Shown here: positions 1-12,094 of the stretch, piece after piece | Layout of the letters: every line of letters starts with the position of its first letter | Position numbering within the stretch: the first letter of the stretch is position 1 | Source of the DNA: Gadus chalcogrammus | Taxonomy: Eukaryota > Chordata > Actinopteri > Gadiformes > Gadidae | Assembly: GCF_026213295.1 (NCBI RefSeq) | Contig: NC_079414.1 | Location: 762,130-826,129 of the forward strand | Direction: 5' to 3' | Length of the DNA stretch: 64,000 nucleotides | Made by a program: the position numbers and the translations under genes | Notes under the pieces: model-generated | What the model was told of the DNA's origin: nothing | What the model saw: only the letters and a program-made list of their open reading frames with translations | The model's database searches: none

Positions 1-36
1 TAGGTCATAAAGTTAACACACAGTTCATAGGTCATT
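1..36 (-). repeat. GTTAAC-type minisatellite unit at the left edge
   Basis: The window opens inside units of the form AGGTCATA...GTTAACACACAG, the reverse complement of the array at 13895-14820. A matching unit resumes at 12558-12575, so the hAT element at 37-12557 appears to have inserted into such an array. Confidence 0.6.
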
Positions 37-1471
37 CAGGGATGCAAACTTGTCACCTTTCGGCGAAATTCGCCATTTTTGTTCCGAAAAAGGTCATTTG
101 TGTGATTCATGGAGATCTGCAATAAAAATATTTCGGGGGGGGGGCGTCCAAGTAATCGGCGAACGCAAGCTGTCATAAATATTTATTCCAAGCTTGTTCG
201 TTTGGCCAACCCGTGTAATCATGTCATCTTCGGGTCTGTAGCTGCCTTGATGCCGTACTAGACAGGAGTGACGTTGTTACGCTTCAAAAACGTCAGGCTT
301 TCTATCGTAGGCTAACGTGCTAATGTCAGACAGCTCGCTGACATGCGCATCGCAAATCACAACCATTTTTGCTGGTTACAATAAACGGTGTTATCGGATA
401 GTACAGTGTCTATTTCTGAAAAATCTAAGCGAGAAAACAACGTTAAATGTACCTACCATACCTTCACATTAAAAAAATAAAATAAAATAAATAATGGAAA
501 ATCAACGGAGCAAAGGCTTACTCTGATATCGATGTAATGTTAGCGAATGAGGGGTGAGAAGCCCCCTACCTCCCCTTGCTAATATTTATTCTGTTCGTCC
601 AGAGTCAAATCTATTCTTGAGGTTCCAAATATTTTCAAAGCAGTTTGTCTTTCAATGTGAGGAGTCGATCGAGTTATTTTATGTTCCGTCGTTTGGGTTA
701 GGTATGCCTTCCATGCTTTTTCACTGTGGTTTTATGTCTAAATAGCTTCTACACATACGTGAAATGCACTACCTATTCTATGGATACAAACGACATAATA
801 AAATACAAATATAAATTGTAAAATAAAATACGAATATTTCAGGGATGACAAACAATGAGAAAGCAAAAGGCATGCGCTCAACCCAGTGTGTGAGGGATCG
901 TCGCTGCCTCATCTCGTGAGTCTCCTCTCTGTATGAACAGGACATGGTCAAATTCAGCGATTTTATTAAAATGTTTGGGATCATTGTAATCATATAAAAC
1001 TGACATTTAAAACACAGATCAGTAGATACATATTAATATGTATTTTATTTGATCATTATTTGTTTTTTGCGTTTCATAATGACTTTTGTTTAATGATGAC
1101 GAGGCGGAATTACGCGTTGAAACGCACCGTTACGTCCCGTTAGCAAAAATATAGAAAAAATTGTTCACAACGGTCCTTCATGCCGGCTGTCCAGCAAGAC
1201 ACAACGTTACAACACTTAAGGAAGCTGCTCTCGTTTTACGGTAAGCAATCTGTATATTATATACAATACAATAAGTAATTATGCAGGTTACCTTTTCAAG
1301 TTCGTCTTTTTTCTTTTGGCTTGCCAACGTAGTTAGCTAGCCAATATTTAAAATGCCTTTTTATACCTTAACTGTTTTATAATATGCCTGTATATTGCAA
1401 TGTAAAGCACGTTTTAGTATGAAAGCCTAGCTAGCAAATTTACCACTCTCCCACTTCAGTTTGTTTTCAGA

Positions 1472-3856
1472 ATGAGAGATTTTGAGGAGGAGGATGCCAT
1501 TACTGTGGCTCAACTAGAGGCAGGAGTAAGGTGCAAATGGTCCTGGCTGAAGCTAGACTCTAAGAGCAATGTGAAGGGAGTAGAATATGTGTTTCCACTT
1601 TCTCAATTTTTCAAAAAAATTGACAAACCAGGCCATGCCCGATGCAGCCTCTGCTGCAAAGAGATAAATTATTCTACCAAGGGCTCCCATGCCCTTTTGG
1701 CACACTGTAAAACAGAAAAACATACCCAAAAGGTGGTGGGTATTATGACCACACGTAGCATATTAGTGTCAACAACTCAGGGCAGTCACAGCAGGGACCA
1801 TCAATGCCTGGCCCATCACAACAGAGATCATCAATGCCCGGCCCATCACAGCAGAGCTCCTCAATGCCAGGCCCTGAGCAGATGAGGGAAAGAGTGAAGG
1901 TGCCAGTACCACTCTTTGAAAGGGTAGCAAATGCAGAAGTGAGTGTTGGTTAGCCAGTATGTGCTAGTTGTTGTCATAGATCCTTACATTAAGTCTAGAT
2001 AAGCAGACAAGGAAATCGTTTTTTTTAATAAAGAATGTGCTTTGCAAGTGGTATCATATAAAATACTAACAATTTTTTTTTTTTTCAGGCACTGGTTCTT
2101 GGAACCATTGCAGAAGCTGTCCCGGACTGCTGCCTCCTACAAGATGGTCCAGGGCCTGGGGCACACCTTCTCCGAGAGGACGTATGAGCGCATCAGATCA
2201 ACACCATTCTCAATTAATTTAGATGAGAGCACATCAAACTCAAATAAGAAGGTGTTGTCCATTCTTGTGAGCTACTTTAATCAGGAGCTTAAGCATGTGG
2301 TTGTTGAACACCTTGGCTCCATTGAAGTCCTAAAGGGAACGGCTCAATATTTGGAAACGGCCTTGGTGACCTTTTTCAATGACCATAACATTCCCTTTGC
2401 CAACCTCATCAGTATGATGGACTCCTGTAATGTCATGCGTGGGAGCAAGTCTGGGCTGGAGACCAGAATCAGAGGGACGCACTGCCAAAAACTCTTGGAT
2501 GTTGATGGAGATTCTTGCCACCACATCCATAATGCCGCCAAACAGTTTGCTGCCCCCTTCGGCCACCACCTAGAGCAGCTCTTTTCTGACCTACACACAG
2601 ACCACCAGTGGGCTTCAGACCAGTCGAAATACCTGATTGAGATCTGTTAGTTTATGGGCATTCAGGGAACGAACCCACAACGGTTTGTGGCACATCGGTG
2701 GCTGTCGGCTTATGATGTGGGGATCAGCACTCGCCGAATGTTGCCGGCATACAAGGTGCTCTACTATGGATTCCTTAGCAAGGCAGACCAGACCCTCTAC
2801 GAAGAAGTCCTACAGGAGATCTACAAGGACCATAGTGTTGGTGAGCGGGCAAAGGCCAGGATCAACTATTTCCACCAGGATCTCTCCAAAAAAGGAATGA
2901 CACAGACAGAAAAGAGAGGGTGGTGAAGAAACTCTGGTTCGAGAGTCTCAACACTAACCTCCAGCTGAGCGCTTACCTTGGTGTCCTTCCAATCCTCAAG
3001 GAGTATGTGATGGTGTTCCAGGGTAGCCAAACCCTTGTCCACAAACTGCATGACAATTAGCTTGGAGTGGTCACCAACTTCATGGCATGCTTTGTCAAGG
3101 CTGAGCATCTTCACACCACACCGAAGAAGCTCATGGAGATGGAGTTCAGGGACAAAATGCTGCCTCTCAGGGAGTTTTATGTCGGACCGGTGGCTGAGAA
3201 ACTCAAGGCAGAAAATCCAAGTCATCCGATTGTGCGGCAGTTTCTCGACACAGTGAAGACTGCATACATGTCAACAGCAGCCTACATGCAGAAAAAGCTG
3301 CCACTGAACAGCAGGACCCTACAGGCACTGTCTGCTCTGGACCCATTGGTAAGAGGCCACTCAGAGACTGGAATACTGCTGAAGCGGCTGTCAGGGCCAG
3401 GGATGATGGGCCACTTGGTGCCACCCCAGTGTGACGTGCCATTGGAAGTGGTGAAATTCAATGTGGATTCTACCCTTCCCCTGTACAGCGATGGTGACAA
3501 CATGGTGAACTGGTGGGCAAAAGTGATGGACACTGGCAGGTACCCAGGCCTAAACCATGTGGTTCGAGGGGCTCTCTCCATTTTCCACGGACCCATGGTA
3601 GAATCATCATTCAGTGCCATGGGAGACATAATAACCAACAAAAGCACCAAAATGAGCATGGCAACCTACAATGCTATCCAGACAACCAAATATGCCCTCA
3701 GGTCCAGGAGTCAGACGGCCATCCAGATGTTTAAGAGAGATGATGTGAAGCTCTCCAGGGTCGATAAGGTCCTCTGCAGGAACATCCACACTGCAGGAAC
3801 ATTGGACAAGGCTCGCAGACAACAGGCCATGTTGAAAAAAAAAGAGAGGCAGGAAG
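1472..3856 (+). pseudogene. hAT-type transposase, 5' and middle parts, broken
   Basis: A first exon (1472 to about 1938) encodes a BED-like zinc finger region (CSLCCKEINY...HALLAHCKTEKH) and ends at a GTGAGT donor; an intron to about 2087 ends in a polypyrimidine tract and CAG. The second exon holds hAT landmarks: SINLDEST (first catalytic Asp, near 2220), MMDSCNV (second Asp, near 2417), the CxxH motif DSCHHIHNAAK (near 2513) and the C-terminal VESSFSAMGD segment (near 3600). Lesions are a frame change near 1880, a TAG at 2648-2650, a frameshift near 2900-2925, a TAG at 3058-3060 and the 8-kb insertion after 3856. The family is common in fish genomes as uncharacterised hAT-like proteins. It is not expected to be active. 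Confidence 0.8.
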
Positions 3857-4234
3857 CAGTGGCGGTTCTAGACAAATTTTACTAGGGGGGCCAAAAAGGG
3901 GCCGGTGTTCAACCAGAGGGGCACAAAAAAAAGGCACAAAATGATATTTAAAGATTTATTTATTTTATTTTCAAATCAGTAAAATACAAAGAAAACTTCC
4001 CTGTATGGCCCAATAAAACAAACCAGCTCAACTGTACTGCATGGCTTTTTAACTTAACCACTCAATTTATGGAGCTCATGCCCTAAATCCTGAAGCTAAA
4101 GGAGGTAGGGCCGTAGAAAAATGAAAAATACAGTACAGGGTACAAATACAGTGTGTCAATTCAATGTGAACAAACCTCCAGGGTACAACAAAGGGTATAA
4201 AAATGTGACATTACCTATTAATGTAAACACTACA

Positions 4235-5225
4235 CTACAACAACAGGATACGGCGGTTGTGCTGTCTGGCAAAACGGTCCACAAATGCATCCAGATCCAG
4301 AGCCTTGGCCCTTCTGGACTCTATGCTCAGGACACCAAGATCACTGAGTCTCATGTCAGTAGTGGTGGACCGCAGGAAGGTTTTGATCAGTTTCAGGTGT
4401 GGAGAAACTGCGTTCGCAAGAGGGCCTGAAGCTTACAGGAAGGGTTTACGCAAATCTTGCACAGTCTAAAGGATTCAAAGAAACTTCCCTGTAGGTCTCA
4501 ATAAAACAAACCAGCTCAACTGTATTGCATGGCTTTGTAATTTCACCACTCTGTATTTTTCTGTCCAAAACTCTCTTAAATTGATGGAGCTCATGCCCTA
4601 AATCATCAATATCTGCATTGTACAAACGGCCAAATGAAAAAACATTGGTCTCCTTTAAAAAGGCATCACTCTGGTGGTTGAGAGACTGTATGCTTGTCAT
4701 GAGCTCACAGTTGGTATTGGAGAAACGTCTGTTCAACTCCTTGAGCATGCTGTCAATTACAGGATAGAAAAATGATGTGCAAAACATAGCTTTGTCACGT
4801 TCTACCTCCCTCTGACCAACAGTGCTTAGTGTGCAGTAGCCACTGAGCCTAGTGCTCAGCATTGTCTGACGTTTGTGCCACTGATGAGGTGCAGAATCAC
4901 AGTGCTCACAAATAGTCAATGCTTCATCCCCCCAACTTATCAAAGAAAGGACTCCTGCCTGTTGTTCTTTCATGTCTGGACTAAAGCATTTACCATCAGT
5001 CCACAGCTTCTCGCCAGAATCAAACAGTTTTGTGACTGTAACATGTCCAGACAGTAGTTTTGTCTCCCCAAACAACTTACTAAAGAGTGACAGGTGCACA
5101 AACAATTGTAGGTCAATTTGAGGCAGAAGACCTCGGGCCTCAACAGGTTCTTTCACCGTGGCGTTCTTGAGCAATCTGTTGCAGTAGTCGTTTAAGGGCA
5201 GGTAGAGTGCCTCCCCCACACATCT
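4235..5225 (-). pseudogene. ZMYM-like hAT transposase, C-terminal parts
   Basis: The frame 5219-4446 holds RGLLPQIDLQLFVHLSLFSK and MLKELNRRFSNTNCELM, standard landmarks of ZMYM-like hAT proteins after the catalytic core. A second piece, about 4425-4235, encodes the hAT dimerisation domain (LKLIKTFLRSTT...LSDLGVLSIESRRA...FARQHNRR) and ends in TAG at 4235-4237. A frame change separates the two. Sequence from the L2 insertion boundary (about 5225) is continuous with the part at 9811 on the same strand. Confidence 0.82.
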
Positions 5226-5268
5226 ACTCTGCCACTATCTGACACACAGATAGCAGACAGCCCACAGA

Positions 5269-5476
5269 CCTTGAAGAGAGACAACAGCCCGCCCGACACC
5301 ATCAACACTGTGCCTTCCCCAATCGCTGATGCTGGCTTGACGAGGAACGGCCTCCCCCCTCCTCTGCATTACAGACCAAAGACCTTGAAGAGAGACAACA
5401 GCCTGCCCGACACCATGGACACCGTGCCCTCCCCCATCGCTGATGCTGGCTTGGCGAGGAACGGCCACCCCCCTCC
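5269..5476 (+). repeat. Two ~111-bp tandem units in the L2 5' region
   Basis: GACCTTGAAGAGAGACAACA begins at about 5269 and again at about 5380. The two units are close copies and keep an open frame (5271-5690) reading SPIADAGL twice. This may be ORF1 or 5' UTR of the LINE; the product is not recognised. Confidence 0.7.
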
Positions 5477-5754
5477 TCATCTCTCCCATAGCCACAACAA
5501 CTCCAGCTCCACTGTCTCCTCCCTTTGCGATTTTCCAGCTGAATTTAAGAAACAGGAATATGTAGGCATCAAACTTGCATCTGTGTCAATGATAGCATCG
5601 CCAGGTCATTCCCACAGGCTGATAACACCAAAGCGGAGGGCGCCCCAGCCCCCCGCCCCCTGTACTGATAGTAGTCCTGAGTATTACTGAGACAAAAAAG
5701 GGTTCAGCCGTAGACAAAGTAAAGGACGTTTCGCATAATCTGCTGAACCCAAGG

Positions 5755-8665
5755 TTGCCTATGTCAAAACATGGCAACTTTTGCATTCCTGCTGTAACCA
5801 CTAAGAGAGTAAACAAAGGGAAACGTAGACACACTGCTAACCTCACAAATCTCATGCATATTTCCTCCAAACCAAAAACAACCTTAAAGCCTATCAACAA
5901 CACCATCAAGATGGGTCTACTTAATGTTAGGTCTCTTAATAACAAATCATTTTTAGTTAATGATTTTATTACCACCTCTAAACTGGATTTTATGTTTTTA
6001 ACTGAAACATGGCTGGAACAAAATAACAGTGCAACCGTTCTGATAGAGACAGCTCCTCCCAACTATAACTTTTTTGATGCATGTAGATCTGGAAAAAGAG
6101 GTGGAGGGGTTGCTGTTATATTTAAAATGATTTTCAGGGGAAACAGATGTTATTTGGTGATTTTCCATCATTCGAATACCTTTGTGCTGTATTGAAATGC
6201 TCCCCCAGAGTTCTCCTATTAATTATTTACAGGCCACCCACATACTCTGCAAATTTTTTCGATGAATTCACAGAATTATTGTCTAGCATCTCCACAGACT
6301 TTGACTGTCTAGTTATAACTGGTGACTTCAATTTTCATACTGATGATTTGAATGACAAGTGTGCAAAAAAACTTTTTACCATTTTGGACACATTTGAACT
6401 GTCCCAACATGTGAAAGAGACTACTCATTGTAAGGGCCACACTCTAGACCTGGTTATCACAAAGGGCCTCAATGTTTCTGATCTCTCTGTGACTGATCCT
6501 TCCTTGTCTGACCACTTTTGTGTTTTCTTTAATATATCGTTTATTCCCGACATACAGACAAAATCAAATACTGTCAAAAAACGGTATATCAATGAAGAAT
6601 CGTATGTACTTTTTAGAAAGGCCATCTCCTTACTACCACCTCTCAACCCATGTTCTGCTGATGATCTTGTAGAAAACTTTAATTTGAAAATTTTGAAAAT
6701 CATGGATGTCATTGCACCTTATAAGGTTAAAACGATTTCTGGAAAGCAAAAGGCACCCTGGAGAAAAGCTGCCTCTGTAACAGCACAGAAAAAAAGAATG
6801 CAGGAAAGGTTTGAACGCATTCTGGCGTAAAAAAACTTCAAATTCACCATGTATTCGTAAAGAGAGCCTCCGTAGCCTACAATTCAGACTTTAAAAAGTG
6901 CTAGAGAAACATTTTTCTCCAATATCATTAAATCCAATAAATAATAATGCAAAAACCCTATTTGAACTGATTGACAGACTGACCAACCCCCCCACACAAA
7001 TTCACCACCTGGATCTCCATTCCACGGCAGAATGCAATGAGTTTGCAGCTTTTTATACTGAATAAATTGAACGGCATCAGGACGCGCCATCAATATTCTC
7101 CACTTCAACAAAATGTTTGGCTACCACCCTGTCAGGCAAAAGTAACGTTGCAGGGATGGGCATGCTTTAATGTTATTGACTCTAAAAACTCTGGTGGAAC
7201 GGTTACAACACCTAAAGCCATCCACCTGTTGCCTTGAATTCTTTACCTACCAACCTCTTTAAGAATGTTTTTGACTGCCTAGCAATAGACATATTGCAGA
7301 TAGTTAACAACTCTCTCCAGTCAGGCAACTTCCCAAAAGCCCTGAAAACTGCAGTTATTAAACCCCTTTTAAAAAAGCGGAGCCTAGATACCTCTATTAT
7401 TAACAACTACAGACCAATATCAAATCTGCCCTTCATAAGTAAAATCATTGAGAAAGTTGTCCTCCAGCAACTTAATCACTTCCTGGCATCAACTGGTTGT
7501 TATGACACCTTCCAATCAGGATTTCGACCCCTGCACAGCACTGAGACCGCCCTCATTAAAGTTGTAAACGACATCCGTCTTAACACAGACTCTGGAAAAA
7601 CCTCAATACTAATGCTACTAGACCTCAGTGCTGCATTCGACACTGTAGACCATACAATACTTTTGGACAGGTTAGAAAACTGGGTGGGGCTTTCAGGCAC
7701 AGTCTTAAATTGGTTCAGATCCTACCTACAAAATAGGAACTACTTTGTTTCCATCGGCGACTTTGTATCAGAATCAACCAACGTGATGTGTGGAGTCCCA
7801 CAAGGTTCGATCTTAGGACCCTCTTTATTCACATCTACATGCTCCCACTAGGGCAAATCATGCATAATAACAATATTGACCATCATTGCTATGCTGATGA
7901 CACGCAAATCTATGTATCGCTATCACCAAATGACTATCGGCCCATAGATCTGCTGTGCCAGTGCATTGAGCAAGTGAAAGACTGGATGTGCCGAAATTTC
8001 CTTCAGCTAAATGAGGATAAAACAGAGATATTTGGTATTTGGTGCTACAACGGAAAGGCTTAAAGTAACCCAACACCTTCACTCTCTGTCCCCTGAAAAC
8101 CTCAATCAAAGCCAGAAACCTAGGGGTTATCATGGATTCTGATTTACATTTCGAAAGTCACATCAAATCCGTTACAAAATTCTTGCATATTATCACCTTT
8201 ACAAATTGTAGCAAGACTAGAGGGCTCATGTCCACAGAAGACCTTACAAAAACTTGTACTGCCTTTATCACTAGTAAGCTTGATACTTGCATGGTCTCCT
8301 TAAGCGGTCATCCCAAACAACTCAAGGAAGCTTCAGGCTTGATTCAGAATGCTGCTGCTAGAGTAATTAACAAAGACCAAAAAATTTGAACATATTACAC
8401 CAATTCTTAAATCGTTACATTGGCTTCCTGTAGGTCCGAGAATTGATTTTAAAATCATGTTTGCTAAACTATAAATCCCTACATGGTTTAGGCCCAAAAT
8501 ATTTAACTGATATGCTCCACTACATAAGCCTTCTAGACACATAAGATCTTCTGAGACCAATCTGTTAATTATCCCCCGAGTAAACACGAAACCTGGAAAG
8601 CAGGATTTAGTTACTATGCAACAAATAGCTGGAATAAACTCCTGAGGATTTAAGACTTGCCCCAA
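5755..8665 (+). pseudogene. L2 LINE endonuclease and reverse transcriptase, frameshifted
   Basis: The endonuclease starts with LLNVRSLNNKS and LTETWL (5755-6130, one frame), continues after a shift with IIYRPPTYS, TGDFNFH and LSDHF (6147-6830, second frame). The reverse transcriptase has [23 protein letters not shown] (near 7620) and [10 protein letters not shown] (near 7795) in one frame, then CYADDTQIY (near 7890, the catalytic YADD) in another. Later pieces (8132-8389) are in a third frame. At least four frameshifts make it inactive. The RT motifs place it in the L2 clade. Confidence 0.85.
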
Positions 8666-9087
8666 CTCTGAGCACCTTCAAAACAAGATTGAAGACTTTT
8701 ATGTTTGCTTTAGCTTTCTGCTAAATCTTAAATACTTTAGCTTTATTTTACTAAAATGCCTTTTTAACTCACTTTAAATTTTCCTTTTTAACTTTCTATT
8801 TTACTAATTTCTTTGCATAGCCTTCTGCTAAAATCTTAAATACATTGCACTTTCTAAAAAGCTTTTTAACTTTGCCTCTATTTTTTTATTTTAATAATCT
8901 TAAAATAATCTACACACACATAAACTGTGATTATATTATTTGTTTTACTATAGGCTTGCACTACATTTGCTGAGTAAGGAAGTTGTGTCATTTAAGAGCT
9001 TGACGAAGTGAGAACCTGTATTAGTGTTTAAGAGCTCAATAATCACTGAATATACGCTGGTATGACTGGGAAAGACACGTGTACTGG

Positions 9088-9450
9088 TTAGATTCCTAGA
9101 ATCTGGGTTAGATTCCTAGAGTCTGGGTTAGATTCCTAGAATAGGTGAATCTGGGTTAAATTCCTAGAGTCTGGGTTAGATTCCTAGAATAGGTGAATCT
9201 GGGTTAGATTCCTAGAGTCTGGGTTAGATTCCTAGAATAGGTGTATCTGGGTTAAATTCCTAGAGTCTGGGTTAGATTCCTAGAATAGTGTATCTGGGTT
9301 AAATTCCTAGAGTCTGGGTTAGATTCCTAGAATAGGTGTATCTGGGTTAAATTCCTAGAATCCGGGTTTGATTCCTAGAATAGGTGTATCTGGGTTAGAT
9401 TCCTAGAATCTGGGTTCGATTCCTAGAATCTGGGTTAGATTCCTAGAATA
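9088..9450 (+). repeat. Minisatellite of CTGGGTTAGATTCCTAGAAT units
   Basis: About fifteen units of CTGGGTTAGATTCCTAGA(A/G)T, many followed by AGGTGTAT or AGGTGAAT, run in tandem. It lies between the L2 RT remnant and the L2 3' tail, so it expanded inside the LINE copy or its 3' UTR. Confidence 0.9.
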
Positions 9451-9810
9451 TAAATGTCAATGATTTGTTCATCTTTGCTAGTTTGGTCAATGTTGATACG
9501 TGTCCTGAATATAACTTAAGACGTTTGGTCTGCTCAGGGGTTTTGTTTTACAACTTCAGACAAGGAGTGAAACCGTATTTGTATTGAATTCACTGGTGAG
9601 GTTACATGAATCGCTAGAGTTTTTTGTTTGTGCTATGTTGACTAAAATGCCTTTTTAATTTACCCATTTTTTTGCATATGTTTTTCTTTTACTTATCTAT
9701 TATTATTTTAGTTTATTGTATGACAATGTTTATATGTGAAGCACTTTGAGTCTGCCTTGTGTATGAAAAGTGCTATATAAATAAAGTTGCCTTGCCTTGC
9801 CTTGCCTTGC

Positions 9811-11456
9811 CATTATGTTGCGTAGGGCTAGAAATCGGCATGCCCAACGTGTGTCGCTTAAACGTTGCAACTCTCTTGTTTTGCCATACATTTCTTTTTG
9901 GAGAGACAGCCATTTTGGGTGCACATATGAGCCAGAGGTAAAAATATAACGGCTCTGTAACAAAGAAAAAAACTCCTCTGTTCTGGGACATTTTTGACTA
10001 CATCAACTAACACTAAATTTGAGGACAGTGTGCACTACAATGAATGTAGAAGGCAAATTTAGCCTGTTCTTTGATCCTTGCCTGAACCCCTGAATGTTTA
10101 CCGCTCATAACGGCAGCACCATCGTATGCTTGGCCTACAGGTTATTTTTGTAGTTCAGGCCGTAACGTTCCAGTAAGTTCACTATTTTTCCAGTTAGGCT
10201 TGCTGCATCTAACCTCTCTGCAGATTCAAAATGGAGAAAACTCTCCTTAATGGCCCCATTGTAATAGTACCTGAGTGTGAAAGAAATCTGTTCACTTTTT
10301 GAAACATCCTTTGTTTCATCTGCCATGATGCTGAAAACCTCACTGTTCTTCACTTCTTCTATGATTTCAGAACGAACCATTTCTGCCAAACAACCCAAAA
10401 CCTCATTCTGGATGATCTTGCTTGTGTACTTTGCATTGTTAATAGAAGTTAATCTTCTCTTAACAAGTGGGTCGTGGTTAGCAACTGTGCTAAGAATTTC
10501 CCTAAAGTTTCCTTTGTTATTGGACTCTTCAGATTCATAATGCCCTCTTTGTGCTATGTTTTGTGTAGCTGTCAGTAACAGCACTTCTCCAATTGTTTTA
10601 ACGTATCCCCGATTTTCTTGTACTTGTTTAGTGTGTTCTTTGTTAAGGATATCTGCTAGTGTTGCATCATTTTTAACAGCACTTTGATAATCCCGCCATG
10701 CTATCATCGCACACTTGTGTCGCTCAGACTTTGCATGAACTGAAAACCCTGCCTTTCTCATAGTTGCATTTTTCCAGTTTCTAAACCCAGGGGTTGAAAC
10801 AAAAACAGTGTCAGGGGCCTTTGGGTGTGCTAAAATGTCTACATGCATAGCAATATGTAGAGTCCATTATGACAGAATACTCAAGCCATGGATGAAGAGT
10901 ATACCAGTTTTGCCTGAAGCACCGTCTTCTGTCCCCCATCAAAGTGGTTGGGAATATATTCAAGTTCGGCTGTACTGGTGCATCATTCTTGGACTTGCTG
11001 ATATCTGTAGAACGATGTACAGTAAACATAGAGCACAACTACAACATTTATTTACTTACGCATGTATATCTGCATGTAGTTCAAGTTTGTGCCATATTGG
11101 CACAAATTGAATTTACAGCAGAAAGCATAATTTTAAGGATACACAGTATCCTTGACAATGAAATTGTAATTGCACTACTTTGCAAACAGAAATAACCTTC
11201 TTCATCACAAACCTGCAGTACTTGATCCACATGGATTTACTTGCTGTACCTCTGGCTGTTTCTCTCTCTGTCTCTGTATGTTTTCTTCCTCCTCACCCTC
11301 TTCTTCATCCTTCTCACTCTCTGAAATTTCCCTCTCTGTGTCAGAGCCCTCACGTTCATCACATGCCCTCTCTCCAACCTCCTCCGACTCTCCCTCTTCC
11401 TGCTCCTCAGCTCTCTCAATACCTTGACTTGTTTCTCTCACTGCTGTTTCTTTCAC
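9811..11456 (-). pseudogene. ZMYM-like hAT transposase, N-terminal and catalytic parts
   Basis: Reading leftward from 11456 there is an acidic Glu-rich stretch preceded by an IASFFAPVNKK motif, then an intron, then a TTF-type zinc finger region (YCYACRHF, near 10840), then the DUF4371-like core with FSIMADETKDVS (first catalytic Asp, near 10320), GQAYDGAAVMSG (second Asp, near 10110) and YIHCSAH (the CxxH motif). The conserved LQRLSDTRWACR motif is at about 9860. A stop at 10135 and at least two frameshifts between 9964 and 10134 break it. The frame ends at the L2 insertion at 9810/9811. This class resembles zinc finger MYM-type protein 1-like proteins of fish. Confidence 0.82.
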
Positions 11457-11942
11457 TTTTTTGTTTACTGGGGCAAAAAAGGATGCTATATTCTTTCCTC
11501 GTTATATGATAGCTGCTATTAGAAGAAAAAAATCGTAGGGGCATGCATTACACTTCGTTGCATAACCATCTCTCCCTACTTAACACGGGAAGATCAACAA
11601 GAACAACAAGTCACATAAAAGATTAAAATCGTTTTGCTTACCTTCGACTTTTGCAACAGGAGAAATCGTAGCTCCTTTCTCCAGGAGTATTTGCTGAGCT
11701 CGCATTCACCGAGCAGAAGCAACACAGTGTTTGGGTGCGCCGTTTGGGTGCGCCGCTCTAATTTACCCGTGTAGAACGTTGCGTCGCATTAGTTCCGCTT
11801 TTGGCACTCGCGTGTAAAATCATAATCAATTCATAATTGTTTTATTTGGTCAGCACGGTGGGGCCACAGGGGGGGCCAGGGACATGTCCACAGGGGCACG
11901 AGCCCCCGTGGGCCCCCGTGTAGAACCGCCATTGGCAGGAAG

Positions 11943-12094
11943 AGTTTGAGTGCCAGCCATCAACCAGTGGCGAGCAAAGCAGGAAGACTGCAGTGGAGGA
12001 GGACAGGCAAGCCAAATTGAGGCACATAACCGCTCAAAAACGGAAAAAGGCACTGGAAGTACTGGTACAGGCAAAAAAGGCAAAAAAGATTTGA
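11943..12094 (+). pseudogene. hAT-type transposase, C-terminal end after the nested insertion
   Basis: When the insertion 3857-11934 and one copy of its GCAGGAAG target duplication are removed, the reading frame ending at 3856 continues here without a break for about 50 codons to a TGA at 12092-12094. The tail is rich in Lys and Arg (e.g. AQKRKKALEVLVQAKKAKK). This shows the reading frame was open at this point when the second hAT landed. Confidence 0.85.

Larger units (their letters stand above)
5230..9810 (+). mobile_element. L2-clade LINE nested in the ZMYM-like hAT
   Basis: The 3' end has the typical teleost L2 tail: GCACTTTGAGTCTGCC, then AAAAGTGCTATATAAATAAA and a short CCTTG repeat (about 9720-9810). 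The 5' end near 5230 is inferred from where the hAT coding sequence stops and is uncertain by tens of bases. The element has a 5' tandem repeat, an endonuclease and a reverse transcriptase (5755-8665), and a 3' region with a minisatellite (9088-9450). It is near full length, but no target duplication was found. Confidence 0.85.
3857..11934 (-). mobile_element. ZMYM-like hAT transposon nested in the outer hAT
   Basis: The ends are CAGTGGCGGTTCTA and, inverted, CAATGGCGGTTCTA. The element is flanked by identical 8-bp duplications GCAGGAAG at 3849-3856 and 11935-11942, the hAT signature. Its transposase runs on the minus strand (11456 down to 4235) and is split by an L2 LINE at about 5230-9810. 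Part of the 3' region (about 3989-4100) is a diverged direct duplicate of 4484-4610. Confidence 0.92.

Noticed and set aside
9088..9450. CRISPR-like spacing of repeated GGGTTAGATTCCTAGA
   Set aside because: The intervening bases are themselves repeated; it is a minisatellite.
11170..11509. Ser/Pro-rich plus-strand frames
   Set aside because: They are antisense to the acidic N-terminus of the ZMYM-like hAT transposase.
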